Shown: one piece after another, positions 25,681 to 34,341 of the stretch
Layout of the letters: each line of letters opens with the position of its first letter
How positions within the stretch are numbered: the stretch's first letter is position 1
NCBI GenBank assembly: GCA_946411565.1
Contig: CAMKEM010000004.1
Location: 39,617-103,616 of the forward strand
Direction of reading: 5' to 3'
Origin: an uncultured Prevotellaceae bacterium
Lineage (GTDB): Bacteria > Bacteroidota > Bacteroidia > Bacteroidales > Bacteroidaceae
DNA length: 64,000 nt
The notes under the pieces: model-generated
The model's database searches: none
What the model saw: the letters and a program-made list of their open reading frames with translations, nothing else
Told to the model about the DNA's origin: nothing
Position numbers and translations under genes: made by a program

Positions 25681-27159
25681 TTACTCCTTAATTCCCAGTT
25701 CCTGTTCTATTGCCTGTATCTCGTTACAGAAATCCTTGTCGTACTTTATCTTCTCTGTTATGAGATTAAGGCTATGGATAACGGTAGAGTGGTCTCGACC
25801 ACCCATGCAACGACCTATGCGAGAGGCTGGCATACGGATATGCTTGTCGGCAAGGTACATGATAACCTGACGAGGAAGTACGATCTCACGCTTACGCAGA
25901 CGGCCTTTTAGCTGTTGTTCGGTGACATCATAGTGGGTGCAGATAACGCGGATGATATCATCAATGGTGAGAGCCTGATTGTCGGTCTTTACGGCACGTG
26001 TCACTATTCGCTCTACGAACTTCATGTCAATATTGCAGTTGTAGGTGATGCTATATGCCATGAGCGAGTTGATAATGCCTTGAATCTCTCGCACGCTGCC
26101 GTTAGCGTTCTCTGCTATGTATTTTATTACGGAATCAGGAATGTGAAGTCCGTCACGCTGTATCTTTCTTTTGAGGATATCCACGCAGAGCTGTACGTTA
26201 GGCTTCTCCATCTCTGCCACAACACCACAAGAGAAACGTGTGATGAGGCGATCCATCATTCCGCTGAGCTGAACAGGTGGACGGTCGCTAACGAGAATGA
26301 TACGCTTTGCCGTGCGGAAGAGGTGGTTGAAGATATGGAAGAATGTCTCCTGTGTCTTTGTTGATGTGAGCCATTCCTGTACATCATCAACGATGAGCAT
26401 ATCAATGGTCTGGTAGAAACCAATGAAATCATTGATCTTGCCCTGCATATTGGCATTTGTATATTGTACCTGAAAGATTCGTGCGCTGACATAAAGCACT
26501 CGCTTGTTCTTGTACACCTCCTTGCAGCGAACGCCGATAGCATTGACAAGGTGAGTCTTTCCACAGCCCGAAGGACCATAGATGAACATTGGGTTGAACT
26601 GAGTGCCTTGTGGATGTTCGGCTATGCTGAGGCCTACTGAACGGCATAGCTTGTTAGAGGCACCTTCCACATAGTTTGAGAATGTCTGGTGGAGATTGAG
26701 CTGTGAGTCAATCTCTGGTAGGTGGGTTGTTATTACTGAACCTGGTGCTTGAATAAGTTCTTGTGTCTTGTTGGATACAAGAGCCTCTTTAGCAGGTCCG
26801 TCACCGCTTTCTGTGTCAACAGCCCCTTCTATGGTATATCCAAAGCCTTTGCCTCCACGCTTCGTCTGGGGCGTAGAGGTTTTATTGACATTACTATCTT
26901 CATTCTTTACAACGATAGTATGCCAGTTAAGTCTTATTTTGCCAAAGGTATTACTTATCGCGATGCGGAGGTGTTCGATGTAGTTTTTCTCGATATGTTG
27001 GCGCACATAGTCGCTCGGTATGCGAAGAATGAGAGTGCATGTAGCTGGACTATATGACTCAAATTCAACGGGAGAGAACCACTTCTCGTATTCACTCGCC
27101 TCTATATTCTGCTCAAAGTATTTCAGGCAACTTGCCCATAGGGCACGCGGATTTTGCAC
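25681..27159 (-). CDS. dnaA: Chromosomal replication initiator DnaA, GTG start
   Basis: A 492-residue DnaA. Domain I is at about 1-85, a variable linker with acidic/Gly stretches at about 86-150, the AAA+ domain at about 155-380 with Walker A GPSGCGKT (195-202) and Walker B MLIVDDVQEW, and the DNA-binding domain IV ends with the DnaA signature GRCMGGRDHSTVIHS. It initiates replication by binding DnaA boxes at oriC. The initiation codon is GTG at 27159. The flanks hold palindromes (P2/P3) downstream and a family B repeat pair upstream. No cluster of TTATCCACA-type boxes was recognised nearby, so oriC need not be here. Confidence 0.97.
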   Translation of the reverse strand: MQNPRALWASCLKYFEQNIEASEYEKWFSPVEFESYSPATCTLILRIPSDYVRQHIEKNYIEHLRIAISNTFGKIRLNWHTIVVKNEDSNVNKTSTPQTKRGGKGFGYTIEGAVDTESGDGPAKEALVSNKTQELIQAPGSVITTHLPEIDSQLNLHQTFSNYVEGASNKLCRSVGLSIAEHPQGTQFNPMFIYGPSGCGKTHLVNAIGVRCKEVYKNKRVLYVSARIFQVQYTNANMQGKINDFIGFYQTIDMLIVDDVQEWLTSTKTQETFFHIFNHLFRTAKRIILVSDRPPVQLSGMMDRLITRFSCGVVAEMEKPNVQLCVDILKRKIQRDGLHIPDSVIKYIAENANGSVREIQGIINSLMAYSITYNCNIDMKFVERIVTRAVKTDNQALTIDDIIRVICTHYDVTEQQLKGRLRKREIVLPRQVIMYLADKHIRMPASRIGRCMGGRDHSTVIHSLNLITEKIKYDKDFCNEIQAIEQELGIKE

Positions 27160-27176
27160 GTTAGGATTTAATTAAA

Positions 27177-27367
27177 GGCCCCTCACCCGTTCTGCGGACA
27201 CCCTCTCCCCAAGGGGCGAGGGAAATATTAGTAAAGCCGCTGGTGTAGGGGCGTTATATGTAATGTTTAAGCGAAAAAATGTAATATCCCTCTCGCCCTT
27301 TGGGGAAGTCCGATGTTGATAACATCGGAGTATGTGCAAAGGATGCCCATAGGGCAGGTGAGGGGCT
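27177..27367. repeat. Family B repeat pair upstream of dnaA, right arm carries a nested palindrome
   Basis: Left arm 27177-27222 ('ggcccctcaccc' to 'ccaaggggcgaggg'); right arm 27288-27367 is its inverse. The loop includes TTTAAGCGAAAAAA. The right arm is interrupted by a 31-bp segment (27306-27336) containing CCGATGTT-GAT-AACATCGG. The end of the right arm overlaps the stop region of the MlaD gene. Confidence 0.9.
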
Positions 27368-28265
27368 ACTTATCTTTCCTTCCGAAGAGGGAGAAATGCA
27401 CATAGCGCTTTGGATGAGCCTTGAGGTCAACGAGCAAGGAGTCTGCTGCTGACATTGTGGCTGTCATATTGTTGTATAGTCCCTTGTCGTGGAGTAGGAG
27501 ACCGACAGTTCCTTCGCGTGAGTTGAGTGTCTTTGTGAGGCTCTCAACGTTGGCAAGAGTCCTGTCAACCTTTGACATGGTTCCTGCGAGGTCGAGGCTT
27601 GCGAGATTGCCTGTGAGTTTCTCTGTGTTGGCAAGTGTCTGGTCTGCCTTTTCTGCTATACCAGGAATGCGCTGGTTGAGGTCTGCAAGCATCTTGTTAA
27701 GCTCGCGTGATGATACTGCGAGATTGTCGGTTATTGTCTGCGCATTATGCAAAGTCTTGGCAAGTGCAGGATCTGCAAGAAGCTGATTGATAGATGCGAG
27801 GATGCTATCGAGCTTTGGAAGCATCTGCTCAATGGCAGGAACCATAGCTTTGACCTGTCCGAGAGCACCTTCAGAAACAGCACCCTTGATTACGTCGCCC
27901 GGCTTGAGAAGGTTGTCGGGAGAACCTGCAAGGATGAGGTTGACGCGAGAGTTGCCCATGAGGTCGGTGCTTATCTCTGCGGTTGTACCTACTGGAAGGT
28001 GCAGAGCCTCGTCAACATCAGCTCTTGCCACGATGATGTGGCGCTGGTAGTCGTATTCTGTATCAAGCACGGTGCCAATGCGATAGCCGTCGGCATATAT
28101 AGGCGCTGCGCCTGAGAGACCTTCTGCATTATCAAATTCCACTATATAGATGTTATCTGATGCGAAAAGCGACTTTCCCTTGAGGAAGTTCATTCCGAAG
28201 AACAGAAGAACTATTCCAACGATTGCCACAAGGGCAATCTTTACTTCTTTTGTAAAATATTTCAC
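27366..28265 (-). CDS. MCE/MlaD-family lipid transport protein
   Basis: A 299-residue protein with one N-terminal membrane anchor (VKIALVAIVGIVLLFFGMNFL, residues about 8-28). An MCE/MlaD domain follows at about 38-115 (IYIVEFDNAEGLSGAAPIYADGYRIGTVLD), then a long helical/coiled region. MCE proteins form hexameric tunnels that move phospholipids between membranes with an MlaE/MlaF ABC transporter, which is not in this window. It lies 44 bases downstream of the amidase gene and is probably co-transcribed with it. Confidence 0.9.
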   Translation of the reverse strand: MKYFTKEVKIALVAIVGIVLLFFGMNFLKGKSLFASDNIYIVEFDNAEGLSGAAPIYADGYRIGTVLDTEYDYQRHIIVARADVDEALHLPVGTTAEISTDLMGNSRVNLILAGSPDNLLKPGDVIKGAVSEGALGQVKAMVPAIEQMLPKLDSILASINQLLADPALAKTLHNAQTITDNLAVSSRELNKMLADLNQRIPGIAEKADQTLANTEKLTGNLASLDLAGTMSKVDRTLANVESLTKTLNSREGTVGLLLHDKGLYNNMTATMSAADSLLVDLKAHPKRYVHFSLFGRKDK

Positions 28266-28309
28266 TGTTTATATTTTTGGTTTCTGATTCTATTTTGAGT
28301 CTTGGCAAG

Positions 28310-30127
28310 TTATTTCCACTTTTCTGCGGACTTCTGGTTTACCTTGAACTCAATTACTGCATCGTTAGTGTTTATCTTTTCGCCATTTCGGAAAGCTACG
28401 ACAAAGCATCCAGGGAACTTCTGTGCCATATCGTTTCGCAACTGCACGATCTCGTTGTAGTCTGGTGACGCTCCGAGTGTGTATTTGTATATTCTGCCTT
28501 CCTTGTAGTAGCTGGCATTCTTCTCGCCCTTGAAACGTGAGTCGTTTGGATCAAGCACCTTATCTGCCACGAAAATCTGCAACATAAAGATAGGTGCACC
28601 AACAGGGGCGTTGACAGGAGTCTTCTTTGCTTTAGGAGCCTGAACTGACTGTGCCTTAGGCTGTTGTGCAGGCTTTGGCTGTTCTACCTGTGGTAGTGTC
28701 TGAACCTTAGGCTGTTGTGCAGTCATAGGTTGCTCTACCTGTGGTAGTGTCTGAGCCTTAGGCTGTTGTGCAGGCCTTGGCTGTTCCACCTGTGGTAAAG
28801 TCTGAACCTTAGGCTGTTGAGCAGGTCTTGGCTGCTCTACCTGTGGAAGTGTCTGAACCTTAGGCTGCTGTGGCTCAGGATCTTTTCTTACCTGAGGATT
28901 TTGATTTGCTCTTTGAACCTGATTTAGAGGTTGATTTTGAACCTGACTTTGATTTGGTCTTTGAGCTTGATTTTGTGCTCCGTTTTGCCTTGCTACTTGA
29001 CTTTGAACTTCGTTTGCTTGTTTTGCTAACTGATTTATTGTCTCGTTTGCTGGCTTTGCCACCTGAGCGTTTGCTTGATTTTGAGCTGTGCTTGCTGGCC
29101 TTGCCACTTGAGCGACTGCCTGATTTTGAGGAGCGCTTGGCTGTGGTTGCTGCCTTACTACGTTTCTTTGAGGAGCTGGAGCTGGCTCTTGAGCTCTGTT
29201 TATTGTTTCGTTTACTCTTGGAAGAGCTGCTTGCAGTTGAGTTATGTTTGGCTCGCTTTGAGCTGGCTGCAGCCTCATATCTACGACCTCCCTTATTTCC
29301 ATCTCGGGCTCCTGTTGTTGAGGTTCTTCTATTTGAACAGGTGCCTTTGTCGAGGAAGACGATCCGCTGCTGTAGTTGTTCTTGTATTTTACGAATGCCT
29401 GATAGATGCCTCGTGCCATCTCGTCAACGCTTGCCTCATTGTTCAGGAGCTTTTCCTCATCGCTTGTTGAGATGAAGCCCAGCTCGATAAGACAGCTTGG
29501 CATAGATGTTTCGCGCAATACGAGGAATCCAGCCTGCTTTACTCCCTTGTTAGGACGCTTGGCTATGGAACATACGTTTGTCTGTACGAGCTTTGCAAGT
29601 TCCACGCTCTTCGACATGTTATTGTCCTGGAGGTATTCGAAAATGATATAACTCTCAGATGAGTTTGGGTCGAAGCCACCATAGTGCTTCTTATAGTCCT
29701 TCTCCACGAGGATAACGGAGTTCTCTCGCTTAGCCACGTCGAGGTTGTCGGCTGCTCGGTGCATACCGAGGGTGTAGGTTTCAAGACCACGAGAGATCTT
29801 CTTGCCAGGAAGAGAGTTTGTGTGGATAGAGATAAAGAGGTCTGCCTTAGCCTTGTTGGCAATCTCGGCACGTCCACGGAGTGTTACGAATACGTCGGTC
29901 TTTCGTGTGTAGATAACCTTCACGTCACGGCAGTTGCGTTCCACGTATTTACCGAAGGCAAGGGCTGTGCGCAGGTTGATGTCCTTCTCCTTTGAGAATT
30001 TACCCATAGCACCTACGTCATGTCCACCGTGTCCTGGATCAATAACCAGTGTGAACTTCTTGCCTGCTGCCATTGCGACAGTGGCGCAAAGTATTAATAT
30101 GAATGAGATAAAAGACCTATGTGTCAT
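28310..30127 (-). CDS. N-acetylmuramoyl-L-alanine amidase with Q/P-rich repeats and SPOR-like tail
   Basis: A 605-residue exported amidase. Signal peptide MTHRSFISFILILCATVAMAAG; Amidase_3 catalytic domain at about 24-235 with zinc ligands in VIDPGHGGHDVGAMG, SIHTN and the glutamate of CLIELGF. Residues about 260-505 are low complexity, rich in Gln, Pro, Asn and Ala, including four 17-residue repeats (QQPKVQTLPQVEQPRPA type). Residues about 515-600 resemble a SPOR domain (FMLQIFVADKV). It cleaves septal peptidoglycan during cell separation. The repeat tract is prone to length change. Confidence 0.9.
   Translation of the reverse strand: MTHRSFISFILILCATVAMAAGKKFTLVIDPGHGGHDVGAMGKFSKEKDINLRTALAFGKYVERNCRDVKVIYTRKTDVFVTLRGRAEIANKAKADLFISIHTNSLPGKKISRGLETYTLGMHRAADNLDVAKRENSVILVEKDYKKHYGGFDPNSSESYIIFEYLQDNNMSKSVELAKLVQTNVCSIAKRPNKGVKQAGFLVLRETSMPSCLIELGFISTSDEEKLLNNEASVDEMARGIYQAFVKYKNNYSSGSSSSTKAPVQIEEPQQQEPEMEIREVVDMRLQPAQSEPNITQLQAALPRVNETINRAQEPAPAPQRNVVRQQPQPSAPQNQAVAQVARPASTAQNQANAQVAKPANETINQLAKQANEVQSQVARQNGAQNQAQRPNQSQVQNQPLNQVQRANQNPQVRKDPEPQQPKVQTLPQVEQPRPAQQPKVQTLPQVEQPRPAQQPKAQTLPQVEQPMTAQQPKVQTLPQVEQPKPAQQPKAQSVQAPKAKKTPVNAPVGAPIFMLQIFVADKVLDPNDSRFKGEKNASYYKEGRIYKYTLGASPDYNEIVQLRNDMAQKFPGCFVVAFRNGEKINTNDAVIEFKVNQKSAEKWK
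28656..28859. repeat. Four tandem 51-bp repeats in the amidase gene
   Basis: Units begin at 28656, 28707, 28758 and 28809, each starting 'ttaggctgttg'. A degenerate start of a fifth is at 28860. Each encodes a 17-residue Gln/Pro unit. Confidence 0.92.
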
Positions 30128-30183
30128 TATTCTTTACACTATCTACTTTACCCTTTATTCCGTAACTCTATATACCCCTTCTG

Positions 30184-30675
30184 CTATTCTGCTGTCTGTT
30201 CCGTCTCTCCGCCTGGTATGTATTTCTTCAAGGCACGTGCAACGCCACTCTTCCACATATTGAGCATTTCCTCCTTGAAGGTTAGCGACTCTATGAGCTT
30301 TACTACCAATGGGATAGGCATGTGATAGCGTAGCACGCCAGAGAATAGTTTTGCATAGTTCCAGCAATCAGGATTGAACTTTTCTGAGAGTCCTTCAACG
30401 GTAGTCTTATAGCCCTTGCGGTTCTCAAACTGGAAGTCGTAACGATGTGAGCCATCAGGATTTGTCTGACGGATAATCTTTCCGTTGACAACATTCTTTG
30501 GCAGCACAATTCCCTCCTCATCATCCTGGATACCAGTAAAAATCTCGTAGGGACGACCATCGAGAAGGCCTACAAAGGCCACCCATTTCTCTTTGTTGTT
30601 CTGAAAGCGAACAACGTCACATTCCAGAACGTCAGGACGCTCTACTACTATGTTGATATCGCTATCGTATGTCAT
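30184..30675 (-). CDS. Free-standing C-terminal segment of B12-type ribonucleotide reductase
   Basis: A 163-residue protein. The stretch RPDVLECDVVRFQNNKEKW, then FVGLLDGRPYEIFTG and GYKTTVEGLSEKFNP, closely resembles (from memory) the C-terminal part of Bacteroidetes adenosylcobalamin-dependent ribonucleotide reductases, but no catalytic barrel is present. The start at 30675 is chosen over upstream ATGs because a full promoter (30706-30737) lies just before it; a longer version to 30816 would cross that promoter. It may be a regulatory or substrate-delivery piece, or a stand-alone domain. No reductase gene is adjacent. Confidence 0.7.
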   Translation of the reverse strand: MTYDSDINIVVERPDVLECDVVRFQNNKEKWVAFVGLLDGRPYEIFTGIQDDEEGIVLPKNVVNGKIIRQTNPDGSHRYDFQFENRKGYKTTVEGLSEKFNPDCWNYAKLFSGVLRYHMPIPLVVKLIESLTFKEEMLNMWKSGVARALKKYIPGGETEQTAE

Positions 30676-30705
30676 AAAATAATTATAATTTTGCAAAATA
30701 TGCTG

Positions 30706-30737
30706 CAAAATTACAAATAAGTTTTCAATCATCCAAA
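30706..30737 (-). promoter_or_regulatory. Promoter deciding the start of the reductase-tail gene
   Basis: Minus strand: TTTG (30737-30734), 20 nt, TAATTTTG (30713-30706). A start site near 30700 gives a leader of about 25 nt before ATG 30675. Confidence 0.82.
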
Positions 30738-30808
30738 TTATTTCACGAAAATTAGTATCTTGTGATTGACACTCTTGTTGTAGATTAATGTGAATTTCCC
30801 TTGATTTA

Positions 30809-30840
30809 TTTGGCAATATAGTAATTTTTGTTTACTTTTG
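30809..30840 (+). promoter_or_regulatory. Promoter of the orphan two-gene unit
   Basis: TTTG (30809-30812), 20 nt, TACTTTTG (30833-30840). It diverges from the promoter at 30706-30737. Confidence 0.82.
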
Positions 30841-30907
30841 CCCTCGAAATGAGCAATATCCGAAAATTCAAAACATAAAGGTTTAATGAAAAGCAATCGG
30901 GTCTAAA

Positions 30908-31402
30908 ATGGAATTAGTAGAAATTAAAATAAAACGCTTTAAGGAACCTGTCACAGGTATCCTTTTAGGAAACGGCACACAATGGTCTTTAGTTAAACTG
31001 AATGTTGTTGATTATGTATTAGATGGTTTTCAATTTACGAATAAAAGGTACGTTGCCAGCAATTGTCCAATAAAAGAAGACACGTTACAATATAGGATTC
31101 TTGCAATAAAGAATAGTTCAAAAGACATCTCATCCAAGATTGACTTAAATATCTTGGAAGAGGATAAATTGTTATATTTTTTTCTGAAAAATAGCAACAT
31201 ATTAGTCGCTATATGTTTGCATAGAGAAGATGTATTGTATGTCGGGAAAATAAAAGAGGTAAATACAAAATCGTTTATTTTAGAATCATATGATACAGAA
31301 CTTAGGGAAAGTGGTATAATGAATATTGAGTTTGATAAAGTAAGATATATTCAGATGCATACCGATTATCTTGATTCTCTCAGTTTGATTATAGACAAAT
31401 AA
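30908..31402 (+). CDS. Orphan small protein, possible immunity-type
   Basis: A 164-residue cytoplasmic protein with no signal peptide, TM segment or recognised domain. It is rich in beta-strand-like hydrophobic/polar alternation (VTGILLGNGTQWSLVKLN, VLYVGKIKEV) and lower in GC than its neighbours. It is followed 24 bases later by a second orphan of similar size, with promoter upstream and terminator downstream, so the two form a self-contained unit. Such pairs often are immunity proteins of contact-dependent toxins, but no toxin is adjacent, so that is only a suggestion. Confidence 0.7.
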   Translation: MELVEIKIKRFKEPVTGILLGNGTQWSLVKLNVVDYVLDGFQFTNKRYVASNCPIKEDTLQYRILAIKNSSKDISSKIDLNILEEDKLLYFFLKNSNILVAICLHREDVLYVGKIKEVNTKSFILESYDTELRESGIMNIEFDKVRYIQMHTDYLDSLSLIIDK

Positions 31403-31426
31403 TAAAATCGTCCCACACCTCCAGTT

Positions 31427-31882
31427 ATGAAAGAAATATTTGCTCAAGAAGGAACCCCTTGGAATTATCCTAAACGTTATAGTTTCAACGACAATTTAAT
31501 TGAATTAAGAAATAATATGGAGATTGGAATGGGCGGTCCATTAATGGGTTGTCTATTCATAAATGGTACAGAGGCATCTTTGTTAAACGGGAAAAAAATG
31601 TACCGTTATGTATTTGGGGGGCCAATTATATTAACCGACAAATACATCTATATACCTTTGTTTGAGGCTAAAAATGAGTCCCGAAAAAGACCTTCATCTA
31701 AGGATCGCTTTTTGTCGTATAGTGGATTTTATATATCACGTGTAAGTTATAGTGGTGATATTGAGATTTTGTCAAATAAATTTCCAATAGTACATTTGGT
31801 TAAAAAGAAAGATAATACTCTGTTTTTTATGGATAAATATAAAGGAGAGATTAAATCAATAGAAATCCCACCAGAGGAATAA
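31427..31882 (+). CDS. Orphan small protein, second gene of the unit
   Basis: A 151-residue cytoplasmic protein, not recognised. Composition is AT-rich with many Lys, Ile and Tyr. Segments such as GGPIILTDKYIYIPLFEAK and SYSGDIEILSNKFPIVHLVKK suggest a beta-propeller-blade or beta-sandwich fold. It ends 56 bases before a terminator. No function is claimed; see the neighbouring entry for the immunity-type idea. Confidence 0.7.
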   Translation: MKEIFAQEGTPWNYPKRYSFNDNLIELRNNMEIGMGGPLMGCLFINGTEASLLNGKKMYRYVFGGPIILTDKYIYIPLFEAKNESRKRPSSKDRFLSYSGFYISRVSYSGDIEILSNKFPIVHLVKKKDNTLFFMDKYKGEIKSIEIPPEE

Positions 31883-31937
31883 AGATTTTATCTATAATTT
31901 ATGAGCTGAAATGAACTATGGGAATAAATAACATATT

Positions 31938-31980
31938 TCCCACACCTCTATGAATTCCTTGGTAGTGTGGGATTTTTTTT
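31938..31980 (+). terminator. Intrinsic terminator after the orphan unit
   Basis: TCCCACAC (31938-31945) pairs with GTGTGGGA (31965-31972), followed by eight T. Confidence 0.88.
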
Positions 31981-32011
31981 CTCTCTTTCTTGATTTCTCA
32001 CCTTATGAACA

Positions 32012-32170
32012 GAGGATAATCCTTGCAAGAAACTCCGCTCTTCCTTCGTTGATCCTCCGTAGATACTCCATCGTTACTCCATATCAACTCCATATCAAGT
32101 CCATCGTTTCGATGGAGTAACGATGGAGATGCGATGGAGTAACGATGGAGAAACCTCGGAGTTTCAAGGA
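32012..32170. repeat. Palindromic element P4 (CTCCATCGTTA words)
   Basis: Centre CCATCGTTTCGATGG (32101-32115). Arms are runs of 'ctccatcgtta/ctccatatcaa' and their complements; an outer pair 'aaactccg'/'cggagttt' extends it. The centre is identical to that of P5 at 52749. With the terminator it fills the 315-base gap 31883-32197. Confidence 0.85.
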
Positions 32171-32197
32171 ACGATTTTCCTTTTTATTTGTTATTGA

Positions 32198-33184
32198 TTA
32201 ACAAGAATCCGATGATCTTGAAGCTAATTCCATAGCCTTTGCTCTTGCAGGCTTTCCTGTTTCCGTAAGAGGGAGTTTATCTATATGGATTATGAGTTTC
32301 GGTTTGCTGAATTTATTCTTCATTTCGCTAAGTTCTGCTTTAGCCTGTTCTGTGTTTCCTTCTGTAAGTAAAACTACGATTTCGCCGAACTTTACATCTT
32401 TCTTTTTTGTTATCATAAACGGAGAAGAGAGTAAAGGCAGAAGTTCGTTTTCTATCTCCTCAATCTGTAGTTTTACCCCACCAGAGCATATTACGTTGTC
32501 GCGTCTGCCTATTATGCGGAAAGTTCCGTCTTGTCGCAACACTACTATGTCGTTGGTTATCAGCGTTTCAGGATTCAAGGCAGGAGCGTTGATTATCAGA
32601 CAGCCGTCTTTGTCTTGCGAGAGGCTGACGCCTGGCATTGGTGTGTACCATTCAGATGCGTCCTTTCCTGAAAGTCTTCGCATAGCGATATGCGAGAGAG
32701 TTTCAGTCATTCCGTAGGTGCTCCATATCGCGTTTGGGAATGTGCGGATTTGCTTTTCCACTTCCTCGCTAATGGCTCCTCCCCCTACGATTACGTGTTT
32801 TGTATTGGCGAGAGCCTGTCTTTCCTTCTCTACAAGTAGTGTGTTATAGAGTTGTAATGGTACGATAGCTGCAAAGGTAGGTGGGGTTTGCTGAAGGGCG
32901 ATATCTGCAAAAGGATGTCCGCTTGGTGGGATATTGATAATTCGTAGTCCTCTCTCTATCGCCCTCACTACCATCATCTTACCTGCGATATAGTCGAGAG
33001 GCATACAGAGAAGTGCCGTGTCGCCTTCTTTTAGGTTTAGGAAGTCGCAGGTCATTCTTGCTGAAGCACGCATACGAGATTTCTCTACGAGCATACGCTT
33101 TGGTGTGCCCGTACTGCCACTTGTCTTTACCTCTATGAGAGGAGAAGACGACAGGAAATCAGATGTGAATTCTTCTAAAGTCAA
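32198..33184 (-). CDS. menE: O-succinylbenzoate-CoA ligase
   Basis: A 328-residue AMP-forming ligase that activates o-succinylbenzoate with CoA in menaquinone synthesis. Motifs: KTSGSTGTPKRMLVEK, WSTYGMTETLSHIA and IIGRRDNVICSGGVKLQIEEIE, with a C-terminal Lys in TETGKPAR. It is shorter than many MenE proteins, as is common in this phylum. It is the last gene of a minus-strand menD-menB-menC-menE run. Confidence 0.92.
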   Translation of the reverse strand: MTLEEFTSDFLSSSPLIEVKTSGSTGTPKRMLVEKSRMRASARMTCDFLNLKEGDTALLCMPLDYIAGKMMVVRAIERGLRIINIPPSGHPFADIALQQTPPTFAAIVPLQLYNTLLVEKERQALANTKHVIVGGGAISEEVEKQIRTFPNAIWSTYGMTETLSHIAMRRLSGKDASEWYTPMPGVSLSQDKDGCLIINAPALNPETLITNDIVVLRQDGTFRIIGRRDNVICSGGVKLQIEEIENELLPLLSSPFMITKKKDVKFGEIVVLLTEGNTEQAKAELSEMKNKFSKPKLIIHIDKLPLTETGKPARAKAMELASRSSDSC

Positions 33185-33223
33185 ATTAATTGCGAATGAC
33201 TAATTACCTATTTACTCTAACCT

Positions 33224-34264
33224 CTAACCTCTAACCTCAACAACTAAATTAGCACCTTCGATATTAACTCCGTTCTCTATGTTGTCTGTAAATAACTGCC
33301 CTGTGCCTAAACCTTGAGGGAATATGATGTTAGGACCATATACCGATTCTGCGAGAAGGGCGATGGAGCGAAGACCTATGTTGCTTTCAAGGGCAGAGGT
33401 GATCCAAGAGTTAATGCCTCGCTTGTTGGCAAGGTCAATCCATTCGCAAGTGCCAGATATTCCACCGTGCATAGTAGGTTTCAATACTATGTATTGAGGA
33501 TGGATAGTATCAAGAAGTCTTGCTTTTTCCTTTGGATCATTAATGCCTATCATTTCTTCATCAAGGGCAATGGCAAGAGGGGATTCTTTACAAAGTCGTG
33601 CCATCTCGTCCCATTGTCCCTGACGGATAGGCTGCTCTATGGAATGAATATCATATTTTGCCAATTCGTTGAGCCTGTCCATAGCCCATTCTGGAGAGAA
33701 TGCCCCATTGGCATCAACACGTAGTTGCAGGTCTTCCTTTGGGAAACAAGAGCGAACATAACGTATCAGTTCTATTTCTTTCTGCCAGTCGATAGCCCCA
33801 ATCTTGAGTTTGATGCAACGAAATCCGATCGCCATCTTGACCTTAACCTGTTCAAGCATATCCTCGAATGAAGACATCCAGACAAGTCCGTTGATTGGTA
33901 TTGATACTTTGCCTTTGGCAATTGATAATTGAGAATTGACAATTGATAATTCATCTTTTGCTTCTGCAACTGCTGATTCAAGGGCGAAGCGAAGGGCTGG
34001 GTAGGAGAGCATATCGTCAGGCCAAGTGCCATTAAGAACAGCGGGAAGAGCCTTTTCTGCAAGTCGTCTTACCTCTGAGATGTCTGGATAGGCATTCCTA
34101 TCGCAAGAGAGGTCGGGTAGGGGAGCAAGCTCACCTGTGCCTTTCTTTCCTGTTGCTTTATCTGTTAGCGTAATGAGGTACATCTCGTGAAGAGAGTATT
34201 CTCCACGAGATGTACGTGCTGGTTTCTTGAAATGAAGAGTTTCTTTTGAAATGCTTAGCTCCAT
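33224..34264 (-). CDS. menC: O-succinylbenzoate synthase with in-frame repeat
   Basis: A 346-residue enolase-superfamily enzyme that dehydrates SHCHC to o-succinylbenzoate. Catalytic KxK is in FRCIKLKIG; metal ligands are in VDANGAF, IEQPI and ALDEEM; the second Lys is in VLKPTMHGG. Residues about 105-117 (ELSIVNSQLSIAK) come from a word repeat (33920-33952) inserted between the capping domain and the barrel. The rest of the barrel is intact, so function is likely preserved. Confidence 0.93.
   Translation of the reverse strand: MELSISKETLHFKKPARTSRGEYSLHEMYLITLTDKATGKKGTGELAPLPDLSCDRNAYPDISEVRRLAEKALPAVLNGTWPDDMLSYPALRFALESAVAEAKDELSIVNSQLSIAKGKVSIPINGLVWMSSFEDMLEQVKVKMAIGFRCIKLKIGAIDWQKEIELIRYVRSCFPKEDLQLRVDANGAFSPEWAMDRLNELAKYDIHSIEQPIRQGQWDEMARLCKESPLAIALDEEMIGINDPKEKARLLDTIHPQYIVLKPTMHGGISGTCEWIDLANKRGINSWITSALESNIGLRSIALLAESVYGPNIIFPQGLGTGQLFTDNIENGVNIEGANLVVEVRG
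33920..33952. repeat. Word repeat in frame inside menC
   Basis: 'aattgataattgagaattg' followed by 'acaattgataattc'. Similar words ('caattctcaattctcaatt') are found intergenically at 34304-34337 between menC and menB. Confidence 0.8.
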
Positions 34265-34341
34265 AGGGATGAGATTCTGGGAGAAACCTGAATAACGGTA
34301 ACTTTAATTTTCAATTCTCAATTCTCAATTTTCAATAGCCT

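Noticed and set aside
24618..27360. Replication origin next to dnaA
   Set aside because: Palindromes and AT-rich sequence are present, but no cluster of DnaA boxes was found; similar palindromes occur at unrelated places.
28870..29475. Long plus-strand open frames (Leu/Glu-rich) opposite the amidase gene
   Set aside because: They mirror the Gln/Pro-rich coding of the amidase on the other strand; composition is a by-product of the low-complexity tract.
30676..30816. N-terminal extension of the reductase-tail protein
   Set aside because: The extension crosses a complete promoter for the same gene.
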